Source of the DNA: Nectonema munidae
Taxonomy: Eukaryota; Nematomorpha; Nectonematoida; Nectonematidae
DNA length: 64,000 bases
Reading direction: 5' to 3'
Assembly (NCBI GenBank): GCA_030549495.1
Contig: JAUIRK010000153.1
Span: 1 to 64,000 of the forward strand
The notes below the pieces were generated by a model that ran no database searches, had not been told where the DNA came from, and was given only the letters and a program-made list of their open reading frames with translations. Shown here piece by piece: positions 33,811-44,640 of the stretch. Every line of letters begins with the position of its first letter. The first letter of the stretch is position 1. A program made the position numbers and the translations under genes.

Positions 33811-34143
33811 TTACAAATAGGTGTAGTTGGAGTCAAAAAATACTCCACAACTCTGCTTCTCCACCAACCTTCGCAGGACACCTTCATTGGATGGTCCATT
33901 TGGGCGGGAATAATCGTCTCTACAATTTCTTGCTTGAGCTCTACCTCTTGAGGACTGTTCAGGCTCCCAGAAAAACTCTGTTCCATCAGGGGCTGTCAGA
34001 CATTTTTCTTCTTCAACATAAACTTCTGTTTCCACTCCTTCAAGACAGCTCTCATCTCTGAAAAGATCTGAATCTGAAGTAGATGTATTCACTTCATCTT
34101 CTTCACAGGAGCTTGATGTCAGAGTTGAAGATGAAAATTCCAT
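33811..34143 (-). CDS. Orphan piggyBac transposase exon 1 (open, no second exon found)
   Basis: The ATG at 34143 opens about 110 codons without interruption: a Ser/Asp/Glu-rich N-terminus (MEFSSSTLTSSSCEEDEV), then DGTEFFWEPEQSSRGRAQAR, then RPNGPSNEGVLRRLV and DSNYTYL. This is colinear with exon 1 of piggyBac D (DYSWEPFYDSRGRVGSENIR, ending DSNYA). A GT donor (GTAATT) follows the TYL codons. No exon 2 was found downstream on the minus strand as far as the hAT element at 31962. Four ~107-bp repeats lie directly 5' of it. It may be a solo fragment, or an exon whose element was deleted. Confidence 0.6.
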   Translation of the reverse strand: MEFSSSTLTSSSCEEDEVNTSTSDSDLFRDESCLEGVETEVYVEEEKCLTAPDGTEFFWEPEQSSRGRAQARNCRDDYSRPNGPSNEGVLRRLVEKQSCGVFFDSNYTYL

Positions 34144-34184
34144 ATTCAAAGGAAAAATATTAAAACTGCGCAGAAAAAGTGAGC

Positions 34185-34625
34185 TCGGTATTGAAGAAGC
34201 GAGGGAAAGGGAAATGTATTGACGTTATAAATATCACATAAGATGAATGAAATCATTTCCAACAAAGTGAGAAATATAAAAGGCGTGCAGAAAAGTTCAC
34301 TAGGGAAACGAACTATGAAATGTCAGCAAAAACGGAGCGCATTGATGTGAAATATGAATATAAAGAATCAATTACAATCAACTGAGAAATATACAAACCG
34401 CGCATAAACATCACCAGGGTAACGAACTAATCCAGTAAAAGCGGAGCGTATTGATGTGAATGACGAATATTGAGAAAGAATCAATTCCAATCTAGTGAGA
34501 TGCAAAAAAAATCACTAGGGAAACGAACAAAAAATAGCCACAAAAAGCGGAAGCGTATTGATGGGAAAGATGAATAAATTTCAATAAAGGGTGAAATAAA
34601 CAAACCGCATAAAATAAACGCAATA
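34185..34625. repeat. Diverged tandem repeat, ~107 bp, four units, 5' of the orphan piggyBac exon
   Basis: The word GCGGAGCGTATTGATGTGAA recurs in diverged form near 34190, 34333, 34441 and 34547. Each is followed by a GAATA segment and preceded by (A)CACTAGGGAAACGAAC. Spacing is about 107 bp for the last three units and longer for the first. The array abuts the start of the piggyBac exon, so it may be the element's subterminal repeat region. Confidence 0.75.
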
Positions 34626-35017
34626 GGGAAGTGAATGATAAATTGCCATTAGATTAAATACTAAAATCTAGTCAAATTATTTTAGTTTTAAGGGACAAAA
34701 AGTTTTTTATTAAGTTTAATTTTGTGGTTTAGGGAAGTATAATATCATAGTTAAAACTTATTTGGTGTAGCAACATTGCTCAAAAATATTGCGCTGGCTC
34801 TATTTGATTTTAACTATATTTAATTTGTAACTTTGTTCCACTTCAACCATTTAACTGAGAATATAAGGAATATTCATATATTCGCCAAATGGACAGGGAG
34901 AGGTTGTTCATTTGCGTTACGAAACGGTACATGTGAGTAGGGTGATCAAAGAGGCAATTAGAAAATTATATTGGAAATGTAGGATTGAAAATTGAATTGG
35001 TGGGTCTATTTGTTTAA

Positions 35018-36760
35018 CCCTCGTATGACCATTTAATTTTTCTTTCTGAAAAAAGCCATTTAGGGCCTTGCTGGCCATAGCTATTTCTTTATAGTATTAT
35101 TATAGTAAAAATAATGAAAATAGTATAATTATGAGTAAAAACAATAGAAAACACAACTTTATTTACTTTTACCTTTTTTTAAACTTCACGTGTTTAAAAA
35201 TACTTCAAACTGACCGATGATTGGCTGTTTGCACTGTCAATTTAGTCGTTGAAATACATTTGATTTGATTATACTCTTGAACTAGTTAACTTCCTTACTT
35301 CTCACTGTCCTGTAGCTGTTTATGTTTTTATTGTATATTTTCATCTCTTTTCAGATATAAAACGGAACAAATGCGATCAAATGTTTATATTCAATCTAAT
35401 TGATGATATAACTTTTATGACGTAAAAAATATTGTATTGTGTAATATAGTGGTTCTGAAACGGTCACTCACTGTGTTCAATACAAATAGCACAATCTCTC
35501 TGTATACTTTCATTTTTATGAAGATATAAAACGCAATATTCATTTATTTCTTGATAATATAAAGCATAACCTAGCATCGATTTATGTTTGTTACTGGATC
35601 TCACATATTTTATAGGCACAAGCGGAAAAATTTATATTGATTTTTCATCAGTCTCTCACCACGCCTTGGTTGATTTTTCCATTTCTTTTGTTCATCATAA
35701 GATAGAGATCTTTTTTATTATTGCTTCAATTTTCTTCCTTATTCTTTCACAAACCGTAAAGATGCTTTCGGAAGTTGGAACTGTTTCTTCAGGTGGTATT
35801 GTATACCATTTTCGTGTTCCAACATCGAGAGGCAGACCTTCTGTAGTAAATATAAGGAACATCTCATCCTCCTGCTTCAAATTTAGAAGCCAAAGACGAA
35901 GTCAACCCGTACAAAATTTGGTCTCTTTTTTTACTCCTTCAAGAAGTTTTTTTCAAAACACATCAATACCTAAAAAGAAAAATTGAAAGCTCTTCTAATG
36001 TTTCTAATCATTTGTTATCTTTCAGTGAATCTTTTATCATTGACAAATTTTTAGCCTATATAGCATGTCGATATATTATCGAAATTGAATCCGATCAAAA
36101 GCCATTGAAGAATTTTACTCTCCTAAAACTGGCTCACTTTTTGTGAAGGCTGCTATCAGTAAAAATGGTTTTAAGTTTATCTCAAGGTTTTTTCGTTTTG
36201 ATGATCCTTTTACAAGAAACATTCAAAGTGATAAATTTGCTTCAGTAAGAATTTTCAATGTCCAGCAAGTCTTTTCAAAGTAAGTTTGTATTTTTACTAA
36301 AAATCAGTAAACTGTATACGAACTAAAACTTTTTTTCAGATACTGGATGCCATAAGATTATGTTTGGGTTGACGAACAACTTTTGAGATTTCGAGGAAAT
36401 TGTCCAATAAAGGTGTACGATCCTAGTAAGCCTGGTAAATGGGGGATAAAATTTTATCAATTGAATGATGCTAGAACATATTACGTTATGTGTCCTGAAT
36501 TATGCACTCCAGACCTACATGAAAGATCTTACTTTTCAGGATGCAAAATCTCAAAAGACTTGTTAATTTATCCAAAGTGCCCAAAGGTACTGGAATAATA
36601 TGTGATGGCTTTTTCACGAGTTATGCTTATAGGGTAAGGAGCGCAACTTATCAGTTTTAGGCACAGTGACTTCTAACAAACGATGTGTTCCTCCAATTTT
36701 TAAAACTCAACATCTAAAGAGTTTGCGATTGGCAGAGTATGAATCCAGGACTTTGTGGAG
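35018..36760 (+). mobile_element. piggyBac copy C, left end and truncated transposase
   Basis: TTAA at 35014-35017 followed by CCCTCGTATGACCATT looks like a canonical piggyBac left end (TTAA|CCCT). It lies about 700 bp before a broken transposase of a lineage separate from A and D, with an extra intron. The right side is missing after about 36760: no C-terminal part or terminal repeat was found. The left border is inferred from the TTAACCC word. Confidence 0.6.
35700..36760 (+). pseudogene. piggyBac copy C transposase, broken, 3' part missing
   Basis: Recognisable in order: YHFRVPTSRGRPSVVNIRNI (near 35800), KTGSLFVKAAISKNGFKFIS and RFFRFDDPFTRN (near 36130-36220), then a 60-nt GT-AG intron (about 36281-36340). 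Next come VWVDEQLLRFRGNCPIKVYD with the first catalytic Asp (near 36370), KPGKWGIKFYQLNDARTYY, GIICDGFFTSYA with the second Asp (near 36595), and a frame-shifted VTSNKRCVPPIF (near 36670). Copies A and D have no intron where copy C has its small one. Stops and frame changes are present. Confidence 0.78.
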
Positions 36761-37067
36761 ATAGTTAAAAAGATGAAATCTTTTCTTAAATATTCGGCAA
36801 GAGCCTAGTATAAATAAAACATCTCAATTAAGAATCGGAACTGATTATTACATAAACGTATTTCAAGGGTTTTCCAAAAAGTTTGTGAATCATGTGGTAT
36901 TTATGGACTGATCTACACTTCCCTATTACCCATAAAATGGGAGATTGAGGGAGGAAGGAAGGGCAACCTAAGGTAATTTCAAATACAACAGTTTTTTGAA
37001 GTGGTAAAGGACAGGGGGTGGTAATGAAAGTGTTTTACGTGCGTAACAGGGCTTAATATTACGATGA

Positions 37068-37240
37068 TTCTTCTCCAACCTGTATTCTACGATGATTCAT
37101 CTCCAAACTATATACTACAATGATTCATCTCCAACCTGTATACTACGATAATTCATCTCCAACCTGTATACTACGATAATTCATCTCCAACCTGTATACT
37201 ACGATAATTCATCTCCAACCTGTATACTACGATGGTTTCT
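37068..37240 (+). repeat. 28-bp tandem repeat, about six units
   Basis: The unit TCTCCAACCTGTATACTACG + ATAATTCA is repeated from about 37068 to 37236. The last full units are nearly identical and the first two diverged. A related half-unit lies at 37365. No coding meaning is apparent. Confidence 0.85.
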
Positions 37241-37244
37241 ATTC

Positions 37245-38985
37245 CATGTACAAATAACTAGGGAGACAATGTTCAACTTTCTGTTCACATTTTGCTAGAT
37301 GTAAGATTTGATATACCTCATTCGGAGAGACGATGCTCCATAAGTTATTACCTATATACCTCATCTCCAACCTGTATACAGCAGTGGTTCATTTCCAATC
37401 TATTCATTGACATCATTTGTTAACGCTCCCTTACGACTAGTTACTTGAGACAATTATATGTATTAGGTATTAGATTATATCATTTCGGTTATTGTTAGGA
37501 ATTTAAATCATAGTAAAGCCTTCTAGTTAAATTAAAATGAACCGAAGAAATAAATGCAGTCTGAGTAAGACATCTGAACATTATTATTTATGTAAAATTG
37601 ATAAATCTTTCCTATGATAATGCTATGCTTATTTTTCTTGAGGTCCGAAGAAAAAAATACAATATTAGTCTTATGAAATCAAATTTCGCTCCAGCTGTTA
37701 ACTCCCTCAATAAAGATGTTTTCGCATTGATTGGGAATTTTGGCCCAATTGGAATAATAGTTTCAATATTGGATGATACTTTACTGTATACTAAAGATTG
37801 AAGTGCTTTTTAGGTTTGAATTTTTAGATGCGATCCTTTAACGAAAAAGTTTTCCCCCTTCGTGTGTAAACCAAAACCAATGAAAAAAGAAAGCATGTTT
37901 TTAGCCATGGAAATCAAATTCTAAAGTGTGGAAGTCCTCACCAAATAATTTTAGGTCAACGAAAACACCTGGAATAGCTATTAAGTTTTCTGGGTCATCT
38001 TACTCTTGTGGGCAACTCTCCAAACAGACTTACAGATGGCATTAGCGACAAAGGGGTTGCATTCAAACTAACCAAATATGCGACATCCATTAACAAATTA
38101 TCTCCATGTGTTTACAGCAACAGAAATCTAATTGATTTAATAAAAGGATGCGTGTTTTCTTGAAAGTTTTGCTAATAAAAGTTACAGTTAATTATGGACG
38201 CCTCCTTTCATAAACTAAGTAGCACTCATGTTCCTGGCACGTTGGAATAATAAAGTATTTTTTGTATGCATTTGAGGCACACAGTCCCTAAAAGGTTCGC
38301 CATCACTGGCATAGGAGAAATGAAGTACAGGTTTCAAGCTGATAGCGACATTGTAAACAAAACAATAGAGGTCCAATTGGGATAGATGTCTGTTTAATTA
38401 GTAAACAAAAGAAGGATAAATTAAGGAACAAGAATAAAACCAAGGAGGGCGAAAAGTGTTCGGTTTGGTTAGAGTAGCCTAAAGTAATATCTTTCACGAT
38501 GTCATTTTACAACAATTTTTATACAATTTAATTGCTGAATTAATTATTCATCATTAAATAATATATTATGGTATATAATGCATCTATAGGGTTATTATTA
38601 TTGAAAAATTTCATTTGGTCCCATCACTATTTATAAGATGGATAAAATCATTATTATATGTTGGTTGGGGTCATTTTGTATCATTGAGACATATGTGTAT
38701 AAATAAGTATATATACAATTTTTAGTCATATGGTTTTTTTCAATTGAATTTTGTCTTTTTTCAACTCTATCCTTTGTTTTTTCGATTCTATGTCAACTTT
38801 CTTAAGCACCATTAACCAATATTTCTTTTTTATTAGTTTTGAGATATCAATCAAAAATCTATCAAAATTTAAATAAAAGTGTCTCATAAATTTTTTGGAT
38901 TTAATTAAACAAACATAAACATTTTGTTCTTGAAATATATCTAAAAAAATACGAGAACAATACAAAATGCAGATTTATTAATTTA
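37245..38985. other. Unassigned stretch
   Basis: Short frames such as 37598-37801 (plus) and a reading near 38000-38160 with LGHLTLVGNSPNRLTDGISD look faintly protein-like but match no family known to me. They may be a degraded mobile element. Nothing else could be supported. Confidence 0.35.
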
Positions 38986-38989
38986 ATAT

Positions 38990-39165
38990 GTCCGACACCA
39001 CGATGTCCATAGTCATAAGAGGAGAATAAATAATGTGTGTCAATTGCATCAAATGAAGATGGTTGATAATAACCTTAAGCGGCATACCAGAAAGATGTGC
39101 CGTATGTGCTTTTGCTGGGAAGGATGCTTTGTTGTGGGAAAAAAGGAGAGGCATTCACACACCAT
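38990..39165 (+). repeat. Inverted copy of the Penelope-like element's 5' part
   Basis: From the GATGTCCATAGTCATAAGAGG stretch to GGAAGGATGCTTTGTTGTGG, the sequence is the inverse of 40670-40830, about 80-85% alike by eye. The coding part reads as the plus-strand counterpart of MITALSGKPESC..C.FARK. It therefore flanks the minus-strand element (39420-40830) at its 3' side in inverted orientation, an arrangement often seen in Penelope-like elements. Confidence 0.75.
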
Positions 39166-39419
39166 ATTACTGTGGCTTTAGAATGGTGTAGTTAGAAAAC
39201 ATATTGTTTGATACACAGTGGATTAGAAAGCATATATAACATAAAATATATCTAAATGCTTGACAAAAAGATGAAGCAAAAGAATTATTGAACGAGATAT
39301 AGGATATAAATAGCAATATATGTACCACTTTTTATTAAAAAAAAATAAAAAAGTAAAATTATTCAATGAAAAATAAATATAATAAATAAATAATATATAC
39401 GTATATAAAAATCACTAAA

Positions 39420-40830
39420 TTCTCTCACAGATAAACTTTAGCCCTTTGTGGAGTCGCATCTGAATGTTTTCCAATTAAAAGGTTTTCCAGAACTCTTCGT
39501 CTTACAATGCTTGATCTTTTTTTTTATGAATTGAAACATCATTAAAGTTGGGCGTATGGTTGAATGTATTTGCGTGATGAGTGATGACAGAAAAACCCAC
39601 CTTTACTAATTTCACATCACGCATATGTTCCTTCACCCTTTCCTTCAAAGGTCGTGTCCCGTTTCTCCTATATACCTCATTTCACAATCCTTACACTCAA
39701 TAACATAATAACGCCAGAATCGTTTGGTTTTGGTTTGTGTATGCCATTTTTCAAAATTTGATCGATGCAGGCGCCTCCTCTGTAAACAATATTAAAATCA
39801 ATATTTAAATTATAAGATCTAAACAACTTTTTGATTTCTTTCCAAACAGGTAAAAAAAGCTTTCTCTTTTTATAACTTGCAGGTAGGCCGTGTTTTGAGG
39901 TACAATATTTGTATGTCAAAGTTTTCTGTACAACACGCATAGGAAAATCATTTACATTCATAAAAGTTTTTAATTAAAAATCTTTAAAATTTGCCGGGAT
40001 CGCTACATATCACTTGTGCTCTATGGGCTAGAGTCTTGAGAACTCCAAATTTAACTGAAACTAAAGCATTCGAAAACCAGTTTACATAAATGCCGGAGTT
40101 TGTAGGCTTTCTATAAACACTTGTTTTGATTTTATCAGCCCTCTTTATTTCTAAGTCTAAAAAACGAATTAAGCTGTCGACCTCTTCTTCAAGGGTGAAC
40201 TTAATGTTTTCATCAAACCAGTTAATCACTTCAAAGAGATTCGAAAGAATATTTGAGTCTTGATAGGAAGCCAGAACATCAACGCATCTTAACAAAAAAC
40301 CCGTACCAAACTTGTCTATGTTCAAACAGCAAGATTCTAGTTTGACGAGAAAAAGGTTACAGAGTAAGCAGCTCCCATGAAAAAACCGTGGATTTGCTCA
40401 TAATAAACACAATCGAATTTAAGGGTCCTACAGTGATCCGCCAACTCAACTAACTCTTTCATTATCCCACTACGTATGCCAATGTTTTTGTCGTCATTCA
40501 TGTATAACTCTGGAGCACAGTGCGTTTTCTGCAGGAGTCGTCTTTAAAAGGCCCTGCACATCAAAACTTACGAACTTACACTCATCAGGTCTCAAGCACC
40601 TGCCTTTTTCTACCAAATCACTAGAATTATTAACGAAACTCTTAGAACTTGTGACATACTTATTGAAAACACTGCGCCACAACAAAGCATCCTTCCGAGC
40701 AAAAGTACACATGACACAGCTTTCTGGTTTGCCGCTCAAGGCTGTTATCACCCACCTTCATTTGATGCAATGGACACACATTATTTTATTCTCCTCTTAT
40801 GACGATGGACATCGTGGAGCCCGAAATATT
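39420..40830 (-). mobile_element. Penelope-like element: reverse transcriptase plus GIY-YIG endonuclease, degraded
   Basis: On the minus strand: SGKPESCVMCTFARKDALLW and ECKFVSFDVQGLLKTTPAEN (near 40560) form the first reverse transcriptase blocks. YYEQIHGFFMGAAYSVTFFS (near 40390) corresponds to the usual Q..G..MG.P.SP motif. LLRCVDVLASYQDSN (near 40300) stands where YVDD is expected, so the catalytic pair is degraded. FLDLEIKRADKIKTSVYRKP, HRAQVICSDPGKF, DFPMRVVQKTL and IKKLFRSYNLNIDF follow. The endonuclease reads ECKDCEMRYIGETGRDLKER (near 39690-39640). Several frame changes are present. The RT/GIY-YIG order identifies the Penelope group. Confidence 0.82.
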
Positions 40831-41008
40831 AAATTAATAAATCTCCTGCATAATTATTGTAATTTTTAATGTGTTCTTTCTTTTTTATTTAATCGATTTA
40901 GCAATATGCTCGCATAATAAAAAATTTCTCACAACCATATGTCGACAACACTTGAATAAAAATTATAGCAGCTTTCAAAAAAATAAATTCTGTATGCCTT
41001 TAACAATT

Positions 41009-41014
41009 TTTATT
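41009..41014 (-). promoter_or_regulatory. Probable polyadenylation signal of PPCS
   Basis: AATAAA on the minus strand about 140 bases after the PPCS stop codon. It is the first such hexamer at a plausible distance; use is inferred. Confidence 0.45.
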
Positions 41015-41152
41015 TCCTTCATTATCACATAAAAGGAATTTCGAATACGGAATGCATAAAATTTGTATGAAAACAAAAATGTTGTTCGGTTCATTAAAAA
41101 CAATCGAGTATATAAAAGTTGGATTTGAGAAACAGACAATCAGATCAAGGAA

Positions 41153-42133
41153 TCACAAGTAAGTCATCGGATTCATTTCATCACAGCCTGGAGATTTGAA
41201 GAGGTAAGAGTTATGCAACTCTATAATCTCTTTGACCAATCCTTTCTCAACGTCATTTTGTGAGGAATCTTCCACCCTGAGGACTTTGCAATTGCCCTCT
41301 TCTGCGCCACAAGAGCTTTGGAATAGATATACGCAGCGTTTTCGATCTTGCAAAAAGTTGCCGACTACAGCATTAGCGCCATATTTGCGTAATTGAGTCA
41401 ACGATTTGTCCCTAAGCACCGCCAAATCCGTTTCAAGCTTGAACATGACGAGGAATGCTCGTTTGCAAACTTTCTTTTTAATGTGAAGAATGAGGGCTTC
41501 TTTATCAAATCTCGCGAGGTTAAGAATTAATTCAGGTTCACAAGAAGAAATCTTGTGCTCTGAAATTTGATGCGGAGGAAGGAAATAGTCGGAGACCGCT
41601 GCACACAAGTACAAAATCGCATTTTCCCCAAATGGCCCAATTTTGGCCGCAATCAAGGAGAGGAGGGAGCAGAACTCTTGCAGCGTTTCATACGCAACAA
41701 GGTGTATCCTGTGCTTGCACTTTTGATAACTCCTTAAAACGCTCTTGAAATCCAGGCCCCCGTCAAAACAAAGTGGCGCTGCGCCATCGAACCCCAGGCG
41801 AACTTCGCCGTTATCCTCTTCCAGATTTGCATCAACGCTCTCAAGAATGGCGAGAGGATTGATACGGCCTTCAAAAGGCTTTACACAATTTTTCCTATGC
41901 AGGTATACGACTGAATAGGAATCCTTCTCTTCTTGGTCGTCGCTGTGAAGTAGGAAGTACTCGGCGGAGCGCGCGCCCCGATGGCCGTGACTGAAGTTCT
42001 CGAGGCTTCTCACGCAATGCACTTCCAGCGGAATTTGAGTGCCTCCAGAAGTGATGAGAACGATCTTTTGACGCAAGCACCAAGCACGCCCTATGAAAAA
42101 ATCGAGCAATTCTTCATCTTGCGCGTTCATCAT
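41153..42133 (-). CDS. PPCS: Phosphopantothenate-cysteine ligase (PPCS), single exon
   Basis: PPCS joins 4'-phosphopantothenate to cysteine using a nucleotide triphosphate, the second step of coenzyme A synthesis, in the cytosol. The protein is about 326 aa (human: 311) from the ATG at 42133. In order: KIVLITSGGTQIPLE (nucleotide-binding loop, residues about 26-40), VRSLENFSHGHRGARSAEYF, YSVVYLHRKNCVKPF, LRSYQKC, ILYLCAAVSDYFLPPHQISE and EHKISS, then AFLVMFKLETD (about 230-240), KYGANAVVGNFLQDRK and an amphipathic end. FKLETD and AAVSDF/Y are hallmarks of animal PPCS. The loop NFSSGxRGA reads NFSHGHRGA here. The frame is intact and GC content is clearly above its surroundings. A second ATG lies next to the first. 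Confidence 0.95.
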   Translation of the reverse strand: MMNAQDEELLDFFIGRAWCLRQKIVLITSGGTQIPLEVHCVRSLENFSHGHRGARSAEYFLLHSDDQEEKDSYSVVYLHRKNCVKPFEGRINPLAILESVDANLEEDNGEVRLGFDGAAPLCFDGGLDFKSVLRSYQKCKHRIHLVAYETLQEFCSLLSLIAAKIGPFGENAILYLCAAVSDYFLPPHQISEHKISSCEPELILNLARFDKEALILHIKKKVCKRAFLVMFKLETDLAVLRDKSLTQLRKYGANAVVGNFLQDRKRCVYLFQSSCGAEEGNCKVLRVEDSSQNDVEKGLVKEIIELHNSYLFKSPGCDEMNPMTYL

Positions 42134-42291
42134 GTCAGTCAAGGTATGCGAAGGTCCTCTTTAGCAAACTCTTAAAAAACAGGTAGTTAGTTAGTATTTC
42201 ATTATAATAATTGTATTGTAGAAATGTAACTATCAGCTGCCACACCTTCTGGTAAAATTTAAACTGTCAACTGTCATAACTGGTAGGCAGT

Positions 42292-42580
42292 TATGGAACG
42301 ATTAATCGGAATCGTGAGAATTCTGTTTTTTTTTTAAATATCGGAACTGGAGTCGAATCGGAAAATTTCATTAATACTCGCATTTCCGAATTTTTTTAAT
42401 TTTTAGGAGAATTTAAAAAAGTGACATTTTTAAACTTATTTAAAAAACTTTCTATTCATTGTGTTCATTGTTTCTTTGGTTTTAATAAAAATTACTTAAG
42501 AATTAAATCATTTTTTTATGCTTTCAAATTAAAAAATAGCATTTGAATTGAAATTGTGCAAAACTTTGGTATCGTTCCAT
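42292..42580. repeat. Candidate MITE with ATGGAACGAT ends
   Basis: CAGTTATGGAACGATTAATC at the left and TTTGGTATCGTTCCATCACT at the right are inverted over about 18 bp (TATGGAACGAT core). The interior is AT-rich. No matching target duplication was found. hAT-like ends are suggested but unproven. Confidence 0.45.
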
Positions 42581-42782
42581 CACTAATAACTACGGTTGTG
42601 GAGTGGTAGGTAAAATATCTTTTTTAGACTCTTTCGGCTTCAACTTAAGAAGGGCGCTGCTCTGTATGTTTACAAAAATTAATTTTTTTCTCATTCTTTA
42701 AAATTACTTAAATAACATTTTCTCCAAATACAAAATTTTATTTTATCTTTTTTATATTTTTAAAGAATTTGTGTCTGAAACC

Positions 42783-42850
42783 AGGGCCAGTTGTAAGCCG
42801 ATTTGACCGATGTTATCAAATTGGGGCCCGCGCCTGTGAGCCTTTTTCTG
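42783..42850 (+). repeat. CAGGGCCAG...GGGGCCC element fragment
   Basis: CAGGGCCAGTTGTAAGCC and TTGGGGCCCGCGCC resemble the left part of the hAT MITE type seen at 3185. No right end is visible, so it is probably a truncated relic. Confidence 0.3.
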
Positions 42851-42889
42851 TATTACATGAGGTACAAAATATTACATAAATTTTCACTT

Positions 42890-43032
42890 TTTTATTTATT
42901 TTCGATTGTTAAATTTTATAAGTAACACTAATTAAATCTTTTTTTTAAAGAAAATTTGTTGATTATAATAAAAATATAATATCGAAACAAAATGTTTCAG
43001 TTGTTAAAAATGTACTTGATCTATTTATGACA
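42890..43032 (+). repeat. ~140-bp direct repeat, first copy (second at 44750-44880)
   Basis: CGATTGTTAAATTTTATAAG...GAAAATTTGTTGATTATAAT...AAAATGTACTTGATCTATTT is repeated at 44750-44880 in the same orientation, with small indels. The two copies bracket the family R mosaic at 43033-44640, just before LINE B. The origin is unclear: either a segmental duplication or two copies of an unnamed repeat. Confidence 0.75.
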
Positions 43033-44640
43033 CAGGGGCGCACATCCTCAAAATTATTGGAGGCGAAATTTGTTTGTTACAATTTTAAAAATTAGTGGTC
43101 TGGAAATACCACGGGAGACCAAATATTCAAGCAATCCTTTAAAATAAAGTGTATTCAGCGCATAAGTCATAAATTTATAAGACAGCTTTATATTTTTTTC
43201 AAAAGTGGTGAATTTAAATACTATACTTCCAGCAAAAATATTTAATTAAATTTGCATATCGAATATACACTAGTTTAAAAAAACCAAAATTGTTGGGGGA
43301 ACCATTAAGCTTTTCATTTGAAAATGAAGTAGTCTATCAGGCACATTACAGGAATTGAGGAAACGATATTTGATTCATAGAGAAAACAAATAACTGAAGG
43401 TTGGATAGTTTTATATGAGTGAATGTAGTCTGAAAGCAAAGAGTCTACTGGACACCCTGCGATGTTTATATGAAAAAATGTGATTGATTCAGGGGCAAGG
43501 GTATAAAATGAAGTTATAATTGTGCAAACAAAAATAAAACATTGCATTGAAAAAAATCAGCGTTACCAAATCATCCTATAAGGGTTAGCTACTTCAACGT
43601 TGGCTTTTGTTGCTTATAAAAACTTGAAAATGTCAAATAAAGTGCTGATAAACTATCTCATTTTTTATGTCTCCTATTATTTAAAAATTATTCTGAGAAC
43701 AGACAGTTTCATTTTAAAATAGTGAAAATTGCTTTATTAGTTTATTTTGTCTCCTTTCTCTCTTGTGTTAATTATTTAGCAAATTTTTCAATTTTGAGTA
43801 AAAGGTAAGGTAAAGCAGGGGCACACATCCGCCCCCCCAAATAATTTACTATAAGTAAGAGTTGCTGCTTGTTTATAAAATATGTATGATTATAGAATGT
43901 AATGATCATTCGAATACATGATAATGTAAGATAAGAGAATAAAAGAAGGAACGTAAACTTTCGAATCAATCAAACATCATGCCAGACTGCTCTGAATTTC
44001 CTATCGAATATATTTTACAGGCGATGCGTGAGAGCCTGCTTTATAATAATAATGCATTGTTTCAATATTCACACAATAAGTAAGCAATGTTTATCACAGT
44101 GTCTCCTCCTTGTAGTATTTTTGAGCAAACACATGTTGATGATCCACTAGTTTTTCTCATCTTCTGTCACTTCTGTTTTTCTCTTCCGCTTTCTCTGCTA
44201 AAACTCAATCATTCACTCAAGCCCTCTTCTCTTGTTTAGGCTCTCCTATCTAATTCAGCTCTCTTCTCTCCAGTGACGTAGCTAGGCTGGGGCATGAGGG
44301 GCCGTGCCCACTCTTCTATGTACCTCATGGCGCCCCCATGCATCTTATGCGATATCATTTTTTCGAAAATTTCCCAAATGAAAGGATCAAGAAAGTATTG
44401 TTGCTCAAGTTTTTTGTTTTTAAATTGTGCCCCCCCCCCCTATCAACTTTTTTCTGGTTATACCACTGCTTCTGTCTAATTTGCATTTAAAGTTCAATTA
44501 AAATAGTTTTCAATCGTTACAATTTTATATCAATGAATATTGTTAGACTCGCGCTAAGAATTTTTTTTCAACAAAAGTCACTTAATCTTTATCACTACGT
44601 TTGTTACATTTTGTAACATTTGAAAACTTTAATTTTTTAA
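43033..44640. repeat. Mosaic of family R pieces (hAT-like)
   Basis: 43033-43545 is colinear with 24927-26040 but lacks the foldback, opening CAGGGGCGCACATCC. 43605-43815 is an inverted copy of 26430-26620. 43816-44640 (CAGGGGCACACATCC onward) is an inverted copy of 9855-10718. At least two insertions or rearrangements are needed to explain the order. No coding region. Confidence 0.7.

Noticed and set aside
41895-42175. Overlapping antisense and other-frame readings in PPCS
   Set aside because: They are shadows of a conserved GC-rich gene and have no motifs of their own.
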